From Paramacrobiotus metropolitanus (lineage: Eukaryota; Tardigrada; Eutardigrada; Parachela; Macrobiotidae), in assembly GCF_019649055.1 (NCBI RefSeq), contig NW_026570286.1:740309-804308 (forward strand): a stretch of 64,000 nt of DNA. The letters run 5' to 3'. Every line of letters starts with the position of its first letter. The first letter of the stretch is position 1. Under the pieces are notes generated by a model. It saw only the letters and a list, made by a program, of their open reading frames with translations, searched no databases and was not told where the DNA came from. Positions 12,422 to 22,150 of this stretch are shown piece after piece. The translations under genes were made by a program, and so were the position numbers.

Positions 12422-14385
12422 CAGCTCTCTGTTGGGCAGCCTCAGATATATTCACTGCAACGGGACACACAAAAAACCATTTTTTCCCTCTCGGTCCCGG
12501 GGAAATCGATCATTGTGGAATTGTTTTATTTCTCTTTACACACTCCACTCTCTTTGCCGTTACTTTTTGCTCCCTTTATCCGTTGGGGCGTGGCATTTCT
12601 CCAGACCAAATTATTTTCTTCTCTGTCTGTGTGTGTTGCCTGTGTTGCGCGCGCACTGCACTGTTGCTGCTGCTACTGCTGTGGTGTCTCTCTTTGTACT
12701 GCATTACACAATTTTATCCCAGGTCCTGGCTGTGTATCGATTTTCCGCCGGCAGCAGCGCCAACTGCGTTTTGGTGGCGGGGAAAACGGCCGGATCGCCG
12801 GCGCCGCGCAGCGCAATCCGATCGAAATCCAGTGTGTTTAATTAATTAACCCCACAAACATTTCGTGACTTAATCTAAAACAACTGGACCGATCAATGCC
12901 CGGCAAACGCGTCGGTTGTGCGGATGTTATGTTTGTATGGTTGTCATATTATTTGCACTGCGACGGCACCGCGACTCGAGCCGGTTTGACGGGGTCTCTC
13001 TCTCCCATTTTTCTAATCTCTGCCTAAACGTGATGGATTTTCCGGTCATTGTAGACGAGCCGCGTTTTTCCATAGAGTTTGGTTGGTATCGTTTGCATCT
13101 TCACTGATCTTGGTTTGTTTCGTTCCCGAGTGCGTAACACTGCGAAGAAGTCCGGCTGGTAAACAGTATCCGATTGTAATTCATCGCGACGGCGCCGCCT
13201 TCTCCGCGCGTCAACCAACCAACCATCACGCGAGGATTTTCATCGGATTGGATTTTCCACGGCATTTAGCGCCTTTTTCGTCGGTTGTGCATAGTGGTTT
13301 TGGCAATACGCTGTCACGTTGTCAGTGCTGTAAAAATTTTTCTCCAAAAATTTTCTCTGCAACTTTGTTTCTCCAGTGCGTCTCCAAAGGCGTATTATTT
13401 CTTTTTTCGTTTTAATTTGGTAGTAATTTTCTAAATTAAGATTTTAGTGTGTTGCACTGTCTATTTTTCGTCAGGTCTCGCAATAAGTGATTTCTTACAG
13501 ATTGTTTTTTTGACTGTTGTGTTTGGCGCTGATTGGACACAGAGTTTTTTCCCTCTTTGGCTAAGGATATTAGGTTTGGAACGAAAGCAATAGTCTACAC
13601 TCGCATTGCACATGGTTTATTAGGGCCGGCTATAAAGCTGCATGGTTGGGAATAATATGTCAGGCTGGCATCTTTATAATCAATAAAACCGCGTTATAAG
13701 CCCCCCTCTTTGCTGGCGATGTACGGGCGCATGCAAATCCATCTCTTACCATGCAGAAAATGGCACTGATCTCTAATAATCTCATCAAGTGGCCAATGGG
13801 AAAAAATGACAATACACAAAATCAACATGCTTATCGATCCGACTGATTTCCGGTAATCAATGGCCGGAGAGTGTAGCAGCGGTCGCCGATGCTGTTTCTG
13901 TACTTCGCAGTACTGCCTCGATCGTCGACTGCAGGAATTTATTCGACTTCAACAATGCATTTTAGAAGTCGCAGAAAAATTTCAATAATGCAACCAAATG
14001 AATGTTTTACTGCGGTACCATAATTTATATTATATGCATACACATAGATGGCACCAACCAGTACTAGTGCTATAAGCATAGATGGTGCTGTTGAATGAAA
14101 GGTCAAGCTTTGGTAAAAAGGTCTGCAAGGACAAATAATATTTTTTCTAGACGCTTCAGTAAACATAACCGAGCGAGAAACACAGCTTGTAAGTATTTTA
14201 ATCGTTAAGAAAGAAACTCACACGTTTGATTTTTTGACCGGCAATTAGTTAATTTACTCCGCCGTTGCTTAAAGCTAAAAGTTTACAAGTTATGCAAATT
14301 CTACCGTCTATTTCACTGCAGAACGGCACTAGCTAGTTTCCCATTAGACAGGTTTTTAACTTATGGAACTAGACTACATAATATA
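12422..14385. other. Gap: 3' flank of syntaxin, no gene seen
   Basis: Holds the likely 3' UTR of the syntaxin transcripts. Open frames at 12298-12849 and 13083-13415 are pyrimidine-rich and unlike proteins. No RNA gene was recognised. Confidence 0.5.
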
Positions 14386-14990
14386 TTATTTCCCAACTCC
14401 TGCCCCGCTGGCCACGGAACCACAGTCGACGCCATCCTCACAGGGATCTGCCGAGTCATCATCGGACTGGTCATTATCGTCGGTACTGTTCCCTGCTCTT
14501 CGTACACGGTTCCAAATCAAAGAGTCAGGAAAGACGCCTTTGGAAATAATCATTATTCGGAGAAGGTGCGACTTTGAATGAAGTTGAGGATTCATGTTAG
14601 ACTTACGGCGAGCTACGACACCACGGGCTTCCGAAACTGCGACGACCTTTCCTGAGGAATAGGGAAATACTGATCTAAAATGCGGAATTTCCTTTAGATA
14701 TTTCTTTTATGTTGCAGATTGCTTTACGGCAACCGTGATATTTTACCGTTAGTGCTATTGTTACACTTACCCATCGAGCGCCCTAAGGTCACGGTATGCT
14801 AAACACGACACTAAAGCTGCAAAACGACCATAAATATAAGTAAAGTTACAAGCCGGCTTGCAAGTGCGGGTTTCCAGGCCTATATTATCACAGTGTGCAC
14901 TGTGCATCTAGTGCTTTGCAAACTCACCGAAAATAACCGGAACAATTATTATATATACAAAGCTACTTCGCCGTTTTTTTTATCCAACAT
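14386..14990 (-). CDS. Small secreted-peptide candidate, four exons
   Basis: Exon pieces with GT-AG borders: 14928-14990, 14771-14816, 14607-14651, 14386-14537. The first exon gives MLDKK, basic residues, then a hydrophobic run (FVYIIIVPVIFALVSC across the first junction) that could be a signal peptide. The last exon encodes an acidic stretch (DDNDQSDDDSADPC) and ends CEDGVDCGSVASGAGVGK before TAA. Frame needs one base more in the A8 run of exon 1 and one shift between exons 2 and 3, so the model is provisional. The two-Cys, Gly-rich tail resembles the genes at 39,976, 41,980 and 43,714. I do not recognise a known family. Confidence 0.4.
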
Positions 14991-15041
14991 CTCCTCCTAC
15001 ATCGTTCGACGGTAATTTTCGCCCGATAGCTTAATAAACGC

Positions 15042-15440
15042 CTAAAATCATGTAGTTTGTCTCAACGCCTTTCGTTTTTCGATCTTTTCGTTGTCCGAAT
15101 TACGAAAGAGGAACAAAACGAATTTCGCTGATTGGCTGATCATTAGTTAGAAATTAACACAGGATTGGCGGAGATGCGGAAGTTATCGAACCAGATCCGC
15201 TGACTAATAACACACAAGTAGTACAATACTTTATGGGCCATATGTACCAGTATGCGCATAATACCGAGCGGCTGAATTGTAAAATATTTTGGAATTGTAA
15301 AAAATGCGGAAAGGCTTAATTTAACAGGGAACTTCTGGTACAACTTCGAAGCAAAACTTTGTACAATGCTTAAAACAATCATGTAGTTTGTCACAAAGGG
15401 TTCGTTTTTCAGTTTTTTCCTCTCCGCGTTACGATACGGA
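15042..15440. repeat. Two diverged direct copies of a segment of about 95 bp
   Basis: ATCATGTAGTTTGTC begins both copies, near 15047 and 15379, followed by related CGTTTTTC and TTACGA words and an AT-rich end. This is probably an old local duplication. Confidence 0.5.
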
Positions 15441-15529
15441 TTCGAAACAAATTTTTGATTTTTCATTGGCGGAAAAAAGAAAAGGATAACTGAAACGGGC
15501 AAGGTACATACATGCCGGTGAGACAGAGG

Positions 15530-16130
15530 GGAAGGGATTTTCGCCGGTCAGATAGAAGTACAGGGACATTTGAAGGTCAGATAGAAGTACAGAGATTTTC
15601 GCCGGTCAGATAGAACTACAGGGATTTTCGGCGGTCAGATAAAATTACAGGGAATTTCGCCGGTCTGATGGAAGTACAGGGGTTTTCGCCGGTCAGATAG
15701 AAGTACAGAGATTTTCGCCGGTCAGATAGAAGTACAGGGATTTTTGCCGGTCAGATAGAAGTACATGGATTTTCGCCGGCCAGATAGAAGTACAGGGATT
15801 TTCGCCGGTCTGATAGAAGTACAGGGATTTTCGCCGGTAGAAGTACAGAGATTTTCGCCGGCCAGATAGAAGTACAGGGATTTTCGCCGGTCTGATAGAA
15901 GTACAGGGATTTTCGCCGGTAGAAGTACAGAGATTTTCGCCGGCCAGATAGAAGTACAGGGATTTTCGCCGGCCTGATGGAAGTACAGGGATTTTCGCCG
16001 GTCAGGTAGAAGTATGTACAGGGATTTTCGCCTGTTAGAACACAGGGGCATGGATTTTCGCCAGTTAGACATAGAGGATGGGATTTTCGGCGGTTAGACG
16101 GAGGTGAATTTTCGCCGATCTTACAAAAAA
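15530..16130. repeat. 29 bp minisatellite, about 18-20 units
   Basis: The unit is GATTTTCGCCGGTCAGATAG followed by AAGTACAGG. Most units are 29 bp. Two shorter variants lack the CAGAT part, and the ends are more diverged. The unit length is not a multiple of three and open frames across it simply cycle the repeat, so it is not coding. It lies just beyond the 3' side of the DIRS-like element. Confidence 0.95.
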
Positions 16131-16665
16131 AAGGGAATTTTTTGGTCAGACAGAGGATGAGATGTTTGGCTGATATGTTATTATTAAAAGTTTTGCTAAT
16201 ATGTTATCTGGCTCAACCTTCTTTGTAGACGACGGTTTTATCGATGGCACTTCCATAAATAGAAGTATATGTAAACACTTTCCGTTATAATTAACGGAAC
16301 GTTTATAATTCAAAACCAACCGCTTTTGCGACCAGTTAAGTTCCGTTTCCTAAATCTGTATAAAAACTACCACATTTCTTTCTTCAGTTCTAAAAATTCT
16401 CAACCGAGGCCGGAGGCCGAGGTTGAGCTTGTAAATAAAATTGTCACAGAAGGAAGGTACATGGCAAGTATATCGACTAATAAACAGCGAGAGAAAAGGA
16501 ACAGTAAATGCGAAGTTAACGCAGTCTACGGGTGCAACAACAACAACACGTAACGATTCAATTTTTATTTGGGCATTGGGTGAAGACACTAGCACCGAAA
16601 CACGGGACACCGGCGCAACCGGCCCCGCAGTCCTTGCTAAAACAACCCCCCAAACCCCCATCAAA
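16131..16665. other. Spacer between minisatellite and retroelement, with a hairpin at 16399-16427
   Basis: No gene seen. CTCAACC and GGTTGAG flank a GGCC-GGA-GGCC core, giving a short GC-rich hairpin. It may belong to the 3' end of the DIRS-like element, whose terminus I could not define. Confidence 0.4.
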
Positions 16666-17440
16666 TTAGTACGGACGCAAGCCCTCGACAGTACGTGGTA
16701 AACGAACGTATCGGGCATACGCATCACTTTTCCACCGACCAGCTTTCATTATAGCCTCGGATGAGTAATTACGATCGGCAGCAACAGTCGCTGCGCCGAT
16801 ACGAAACGAATGTGGAGATAAATCTTTAAGTTCAGGATGATTACGCAACACTAATTTAAGCAAACTTGCAAATCGGCTACGAGACAAGAAAGAACCGTCA
16901 TCAAAGGTACAAAAGGGAAGGGTACTAGGAAACCGATCAGTACACAACAACAAAAACCGTTTAACAGCCCGGTACGGGCATACTGACCGATGAGTGGGAC
17001 GTAAATAAACTTTATAGCCTCTTCCGACTTGATCGGTTTTTGACCGTTTGATATTCAGAAGCACATAACGTTCTTTAATTAGAACATCACTTTGCATCAA
17101 AGTACGATGAGTGATAAACGAATGTCGATGTGAGGTAACAAACTCACTTGGTCGTAAAAATCCGAAGAATGCGATAGTGCACGCTGCCCAAAGCAAACAC
17201 TGTGCGTAGGCAGACAATGCCGAATCAAGAATGCATTGTTTAATACATTTCATAACGGAAAGTGTCACGGGACATCGACGGTCTAGCGCCGGTGGGATCA
17301 ACCGGGCATAACCCTTTACTGCCTGTCTTACAGCACTACAATCTGTGTAGTCGGAATATCCGTGTTCCTTATACCAGTTAGATAAAGCCGCTAAATAGAC
17401 TTTTAAAGTTGAATATGCAATATGTTTGTCAAAAGATTAG
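16666..17440 (-). CDS. Tyrosine recombinase of the DIRS-like element
   Basis: Catalyses integration of the circular DNA form by a lambda-integrase-type reaction. The frame is open from about 17440. The N-terminal part (STLKVYLAALSNWY) looks like a core-binding helix region. The catalytic domain shows the first Arg in FFGFLRPSEF, the Lys in RSKTD, the H-x-x-R box as HSFRIGAAT, and the nucleophile region GRWKSDAYARYVR. The only ATG-like start is a TTG at 17301, too late for a whole domain, so it is probably expressed from an upstream start, by readthrough, or as a polyprotein. The catalytic set looks intact. Confidence 0.88.
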
Positions 17441-17585
17441 CAATAAACAGTGCAACGGACGATGTGCTGAATACATTTACACTCTTTACTTTACAAAAAA
17501 CGAAAATATGACGATACACCAGCTCTATATGTACGACGAGTCGACGAAGATATATGGTTACGTAACAGGCGCTTTAATGTGGTAT

Positions 17586-17858
17586 TCATGACGAAAAGGA
17601 AGTAAAGAAATCAGCAGGCAACACGCATGGCGATGCATCAGCCAGCGGTGCTAATGACCGAAAGCGAACCCACTGTTGCCGAGATAACGCATCGGCAATC
17701 TTATTTGAACAACCCGGAATATGCGAAATTTTCAAATTAAAATTAAACTTAGCCGCTAAGAAAAATATCTTACGCATCAAAATATTTACAGATAAAGAAG
17801 ACGTGGAGAATTTGTTCCAAGCTTGGACAACTCCCAAATTGTCACAATGTAACAGCAC
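17586..17858 (-). CDS. RNase H C-terminal part, DIRS-like element (truncated)
   Basis: LLHCDNLGVVQAW and the closing HIPGCSNKIADALSR are the second half of the RNase H typical of DIRS elements. The first half, which carries the leading TDAS-type Asp, is missing. Only about 15 bases separate this frame from the end of the RT frame, where family members have roughly 60 residues. A deletion plus frame change near 17860-17875 is the simple reading, so this copy is probably dead. Confidence 0.75.
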   Translation of the reverse strand: MLLHCDNLGVVQAWNKFSTSSLSVNILMRKIFFLAAKFNFNLKISHIPGCSNKIADALSRQQWVRFRSLAPLADASPCVLPADFFTSFSS

Positions 17859-17874
17859 TTTTCGCTGACAAAGA

Positions 17875-19131
17875 TCAGTTCCAAATAGGGAGAAAATCTA
17901 ACCACCACTGAATATCTTCCCGGATGTCTGCACCAAGTACGATTGCGTCAGTACCGGATACGGGTAATAAATTTATCATACGCCGGACAAACAGGCGACC
18001 AACCGGCACACACTTTGCCGCAAACTGTAAAGTACCAATGAGACTTTGCAGCTCTGTCTTGGTGCACAATGAACGCACTGCCCACTGCTGTAATAACAAC
18101 AGGATAGCGGCATGCTTATTAGGCGGTAAGGCAATAGTGCACGCGACTGAATCCAATTCAACACCAAGAAAGGTCAGTTTCGTTGCCGGCCCTTCTGCCT
18201 TTTCTGTGGCTAATGGAATACCCAACCGATCAGCGGCAGCGATAAACAGCTGCACGATATTAGTACACTCAGCCGACTTTGATTTACCAACGAAGAAGAA
18301 ATCATCCATGTAATGAAGTAAATTATCAAAACCAAACATGTGGGCGACAATCCAATGTAATGCTTGAGAGAATAAGCAGAAAAGATATGGCGAGGATCGA
18401 CAGCCGAAAGGAAGAACAACATCGAAATAATATAGACCCTCTATACAATAGCCTAATAAATGCCAGTCTTCTCGTCTCACAGGAATCAGGCGAAAGGCAT
18501 GTTTAATATCCTGTTTCGCCATTAAGGCGCCTTTCCCAAATCGTTTAAGTAAGGCGATAGCGTCATCTACTGAGCAAAATGATAATGAGAATGTAGCTTT
18601 ATCAATGTAATCGTTCACAGACTGGCCGACTGGCCGCGATAAATCAAGAATAATACGAAAACCAGATGTCTTTTTAGGCACCACGCCTAATGAACTGCAT
18701 ACCATGTTAACAAATGGTGCATGCCGAAAAGGGCCAACCGTGTGACCAAGATCGATTTCTTTTTGAACAGATTTAAGTAAAACATCTTTATGGATTTTAG
18801 CCGATTTACAGTTAGGTGTATAAACAGAAACACGAGGACCAAAATAACCGATATTAGCGCCATGTTGCAAAATAGTAACAATCTGATTAACAAAAGAACG
18901 ATCAGGATGTGGCGCAAGCAGCTCTATGAAAACGCCAATTTTAAGCGGTGTTGCCGGATTTACCGGCATCGCGCAATTTCCAACAGCTGTACTCTCCATG
19001 GGTGGCGCCGGTACAATAGGAGCACATATGCCGAAGTTTATTCTTACATGGTGTTGAACAGTTTCCTTTGTTGAAATCGATGCAGATAGCTCTACGGTCG
19101 GATACTCCACGCCCGCGAAAAAGCTGCTCAC
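17875..19131 (-). CDS. Reverse transcriptase of the DIRS-like element
   Basis: A 418-codon frame. The RT core begins near residue 145 with VPKKTSGFRIILDLS, followed by KQDIKHAFRLIPV, the substrate loop LPFGCRSSPYLF, the active site YMDDFFF, and LTFLGVELDS (the last coded across a single AAAGGTCA). It ends WWLDFLPIWN at a stop, exactly where RNase H should start. The first 140 residues are not conserved RT and may be linker. Overlaps the Cys-rich frame at 18941-19210. Confidence 0.9.
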   Translation of the reverse strand: MSSFFAGVEYPTVELSASISTKETVQHHVRINFGICAPIVPAPPMESTAVGNCAMPVNPATPLKIGVFIELLAPHPDRSFVNQIVTILQHGANIGYFGPRVSVYTPNCKSAKIHKDVLLKSVQKEIDLGHTVGPFRHAPFVNMVCSSLGVVPKKTSGFRIILDLSRPVGQSVNDYIDKATFSLSFCSVDDAIALLKRFGKGALMAKQDIKHAFRLIPVRREDWHLLGYCIEGLYYFDVVLPFGCRSSPYLFCLFSQALHWIVAHMFGFDNLLHYMDDFFFVGKSKSAECTNIVQLFIAAADRLGIPLATEKAEGPATKLTFLGVELDSVACTIALPPNKHAAILLLLQQWAVRSLCTKTELQSLIGTLQFAAKCVPVGRLFVRRMINLLPVSGTDAIVLGADIREDIQWWLDFLPIWN

Positions 19132-19210
19132 TGGGATTGCATACGAATAGCATCTTCCGCAATTTTGTCAGGACATTCACGAGCCAAATGACCTCTAATG
19201 CTAGATCCAA
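18941..19210 (-). CDS. Cys/His-rich ORF between gag and RT, DIRS-like element
   Basis: Holds a dense metal-binding pattern: CIDFNKGNCSTPC, then RHMCSYCTGATH and a final Cys. Patterns of this CxxFNxGxC...C...H.C..C..H type recur in DIRS-like elements and other mobile-element ORFs. It lies in a different frame from RT and just after the gag stop, so it is either the end of gag displaced by an indel or an overlapping ORF. The last codons toward 19210 run into LTR sequence and are not native. Confidence 0.6.
   Translation of the reverse strand: MDLALEVIWLVNVLTKLRKMLFVCNPSEQLFRGRGVSDRRAICIDFNKGNCSTPCKNKLRHMCSYCTGATHGEYSCWKLRDAGKSGNTA
19128..19193 (-). CDS. 3' end of the DIRS-like gag (split fragment)
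   Basis: Continues the gag frame of 37335-38319 after removal of the LTR element and one copy of GGTC. Carries the His and the last Cys of the zinc knuckle and the native stop. Confidence 0.85.
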   Translation of the reverse strand, partial: GHLARECPDKIAEDAIRMQSQ

Positions 19211-19554
19211 CTGTGATCCAGATACGGAGACCTAAACGGAATAGATCCCGTGGAAGCGAGCGATACGATATGGATCGCGAGCTATGCGGAAACACAAACG
19301 TCGCACCGTAAATCGCTGACTTTTTAATATTGAAAAGTCTGTGTAACAGAAAAATCAACAACTGATCGGCGCAGCTCGATCGTAAAACGTAGAGCCAATT
19401 CAACAGCGTGCAGCGCTGTGCAGCACGTGCTATGCCGCGCCCACTATCAGAACGCAAGCCAATCACAAGAGACACAACACAGACACGTAGTCCAAAGGCG
19501 TAGCGCCACAGGCGTAGCGCCACTGACGTGAACGCTAGTGATCCCGGTCTCACA
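19194..19554 (-). repeat. 3' LTR (361 bp)
   Basis: An identical copy of the 5' LTR, 17,780 bp away. Its outer edge abuts GGTC and then the resumed DIRS gag. No polypurine tract precedes it: the sense strand just upstream reads CATCCCCCCAGAGGCA. Confidence 0.95.
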
Positions 19555-19829
19555 TGCCTCTGGGGGGATGCCGAGCTCCTGTGAGGCTGGACACACTCCC
19601 GGATCCACGAGAAGACGACGGTCGCCGGTGTCTGTGTGCGCTCAAAAACATCAAATTCTCTTAATCCGTTTATCATATCACATCAATTCCATAAGGCACA
19701 ATTCCATTTAATACGATGTGAATAAAGAGATCCGATTATAAAAAATACTATCAGAAAACAGATCAACAGTTAAACAGATCAACAAAAGTATTAATCAAAA
19801 TGTAGACTAGGATCCTCCATTTCTGACTC

Positions 19830-20240
19830 GTAAAGGTCACAGGTCCTGTCCACCGTTTTCCGCACTTTGGCCCATTCCGCTCCGTTGAGCAACCTCGCGC
19901 ATCCGTAATGCGACTTTCATCACAATCCGCTTTGAGAATCGGGTGCGTATCAAGTACGACTTAGGAATACTGCTTCATCTTTGGAATATGGTGCGTATCA
20001 ATTGTACGACTTCAAAATGAGATCCGTAAAGGTCATGGAGGGACGTCTTTAAGACAAGCGTAGTTCGCTTCCTCCCTGGTAAAGGTCATCCTTTGTTGAG
20101 ATGATCCGTTAAGATGTGCGACTCATTTTGGGTTAATGGTCCCAAAGGTCATGCGACTTAAATTCCAATACGGTGACTCTGTTGGGCAATTGATGATCCC
20201 AAAGGTCACCCCACTCGTCAAAATTTCCGTTAAAGGTCAT
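19830..20240 (+). repeat. 3' cluster of plus-strand octamers
   Basis: Six AAAGGTCA copies (near 19832, 20028, 20081, 20144, 20191, 20232), all antisense to the element, as in the leader. They are embedded in GATCCGTAAAGGTCATGG-like and GATCCCAAAGGTCA-like contexts. Confidence 0.85.
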
Positions 20241-20346
20241 GGAGGGACTTAGCCAATTTCCTGCGGCTTTCAAGCACTTCTTCGCTTGCCTCCCTGGTAA
20301 AACTTGCAGTTTGACCTTTCCGTCGCACATCCAACTTCAGTATGCC

Positions 20347-20835
20347 TCGAGCGGCCAGAGTGCCGGCAAGTTTACCGTAGCATCTCTGATGGGGCCGGCT
20401 AATTACCGCATTAAGTTTACCCCATGAAATTTCCACCTTAAATCTTTGACTCTTGTTCGCCGCTTGTGGCTTACGTTAGTACGAGAAATCCGGCTTGATT
20501 ACCGTAGTTTTTCTCGTTTTAATTTTAACACTGAATCGCTTAAAGAGAGTGCCGGCATAGTTTACCGTAACAACTCTAATGAGGCCGGCTAATTGCCGCA
20601 TTAAGTTAACCTCATCAATGTTCCACCTGTTGTCTTTCTCTTTTTCGCCGCTTGTGGCCCCGTTTCGTATTCAAGAGGTCCGGCTTGATTACCGTAGTTT
20701 CTCTTGTGCATTTATAACACTGAGTCGCTTAAAGAGGAGGGCCGGCTAACTGCCGTAGCAACTCCTTTGGGGCCGGCTTTATAGACCGAATCAATTTCAA
20801 CCCCAATAGATATTCCACATGATTTCTTTAGGCAA
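20347..20835. repeat. Three tandem imperfect repeats of about 190 bp
   Basis: Each unit contains GCCGGC, ATTACCG or ATTGCCG, CGCCGCTTGTGGC, TCCGGCTTGATTACCGTAG and CTGARTCGCTTAAAG. Units begin near 20347 and 20542; a third, partial unit begins near 20728. They lie between the last ORF and the 3' LTR and share words with the leader. Confidence 0.85.
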
Positions 20836-20978
20836 TTCTGTGCTATAAACGCTGCAAACAACAAATACACGAATGCAATTAATGTTATTATGTCATGTGT
20901 CACGCCCTTTATACAACACCATTTTTATCTTTGTGACGTACCGACAAATGCCGTAGACGTCCTTTCGATAGTGTGATC

Positions 20979-21472
20979 CTAAAGGTCAACACTATTCCAT
21001 TTCATTTGAATCGCCCTCGCCATCTCTCGGCGGGCGTTTCTTAGCGCTTTCCGGTTGGTTTCGATCGGAAGTTCGGTCAACTGGTTCCGTCGAGTCAACT
21101 TCCATGACCTTTGTCGGGTCAACTTCGCGCTGGCCCCGACCTTTACCTTGGCGACTTCGCTTAACCGCCTCAAGTCGATGGCGTGCGTCATTTTCTTCGA
21201 GTTGCAGTCTTCGGTTATCAGGGTCTTCCGCCAATCGACGCTGCACGTCGGCGAGATTATCCCGCAGCTGTGCCATTTCGATGCCCGCGTCGTCCCATCT
21301 GGTTAGGCGCACGGTCTGGGCGACGGTCACTTTTCTTCACTAAGAATTCATCAATGTAAGTTTCGATTCCGTCCACCGGTTCGACGTAGTCGCTCCCCAG
21401 AGAATCTTTGATCTTATTAATCCTTTCTTCTACTTGGGATGCGTGGCGCTGTGTCAAGTTGCCCTTTTCCAT
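20979..21472 (-). CDS. Third post-integrase ORF, coiled coil
   Basis: It starts MEKGNLTQRHASQVEERINK and changes frame near 21330. It continues WDDAGIEMAQLRDNLADVQR with regular heptads (RRLAEDPDNRRLQLEEN), then a basic GKGRGQRE segment and an acidic tail ending DSNEME. About 165 residues. Function unknown. Confidence 0.5.
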
Positions 21473-21479
21473 TCGTGTC

Positions 21480-22090
21480 TTACACTTTTTTCAGCGCCTT
21501 GCGAGCCGTATGCGCTATGCTGATATGTTCCATCGGTTGTCCCAATTTAGCGACATGAGCTCGGAAGAACGGTGGAATGTCGTCCTTCATGGTATTAGAC
21601 ACCAATTGGTTCTGTGTCTTGTAATGTGCCAGTCTCGCAGCGAAGACCTTTTGCCCCATCCTTTTTGCGGCATAGTCCTTAGGATCCACCTGTAGTCCTA
21701 TCGACGCCCTTGCTGCAAGCAACTTGAAAGCTGGATTCACATGTCGTAGAACAAACTGAGCCACGTATTCTTGGCGTTCGGGATAGTCTCTGTAGTAGAA
21801 CTGTGTCATCCCGATTGGGTCAGTTGTGTCCAGCGGTACATCCAATAAACTTAAATCCACCAAACTGTGTAGCCCATCTGTCTGATAGGGAGATAACAGT
21901 CCCGTACTGAATCGCGGTGGATGAATAACCGACGGAAAAGTCCTTGTTCCACTCCTTGTTTAATCTCTCTCGCATAACCTGAGTCAAGTAGGAATTGGCT
22001 CAACTGTCTCAGAATTGTGCCAATTTTGTTGGCTTCCAACCGAATCCGCCTGTCCAAAGTATCGACATATTTCGACCGTTTGTTCATCAA
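21480..22090 (-). CDS. Second post-integrase ORF, unknown, globular
   Basis: Two frames joined by one indel near 21855. The first gives NKRSKYVDTLDRRIRLEANK and a helical stretch; the second gives IGMTQFYYRDYPERQEYVAQ and LRHVNPAFKLLAARAS and ends ARKALKKV. Composition is ordinary and the sequence looks like a folded helical protein of about 200 residues. No family was recognised. It has no counterpart in canonical Gypsy elements. Confidence 0.5.
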
Positions 22091-22150
22091 TATCAGTCGT
22101 CTTGTATTCCATGTCGATACTTTCCGGTTGTCGGTTATTAAATCTGGAGT

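Larger units (their letters stand above)
16666..19193 (-). mobile_element. 3' half of a DIRS-like tyrosine-recombinase retroelement
   Basis: On the minus strand the order is gag end, Cys-rich ORF, reverse transcriptase, RNase H, tyrosine recombinase. This is the arrangement of DIRS-type elements, which lack an integrase. The 5' half is at 37335-38319, on the other side of a later LTR-element insertion. No methyltransferase domain was seen. The outer ends and the inverted or split terminal repeats expected for DIRS could not be identified. Confidence 0.85.

Noticed and set aside
12298-12849. 183-codon plus-strand frame
   Set aside because: It begins in the intron before the second syntaxin anchor exon, runs across that exon in the wrong frame and continues into pyrimidine-rich 3' sequence. 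It lacks any motif.
15722-16072. 116-codon frame with repeated RRKSLYF words
   Set aside because: It is the 29 bp minisatellite read through; the unit is not a multiple of three, so the peptide cycles through frames.
19128-19676. 182-codon frame across the 3' LTR
   Set aside because: It is LTR sequence fused by chance to the end of the DIRS gag; the identical LTR at 36974-37334 gives the same translation.
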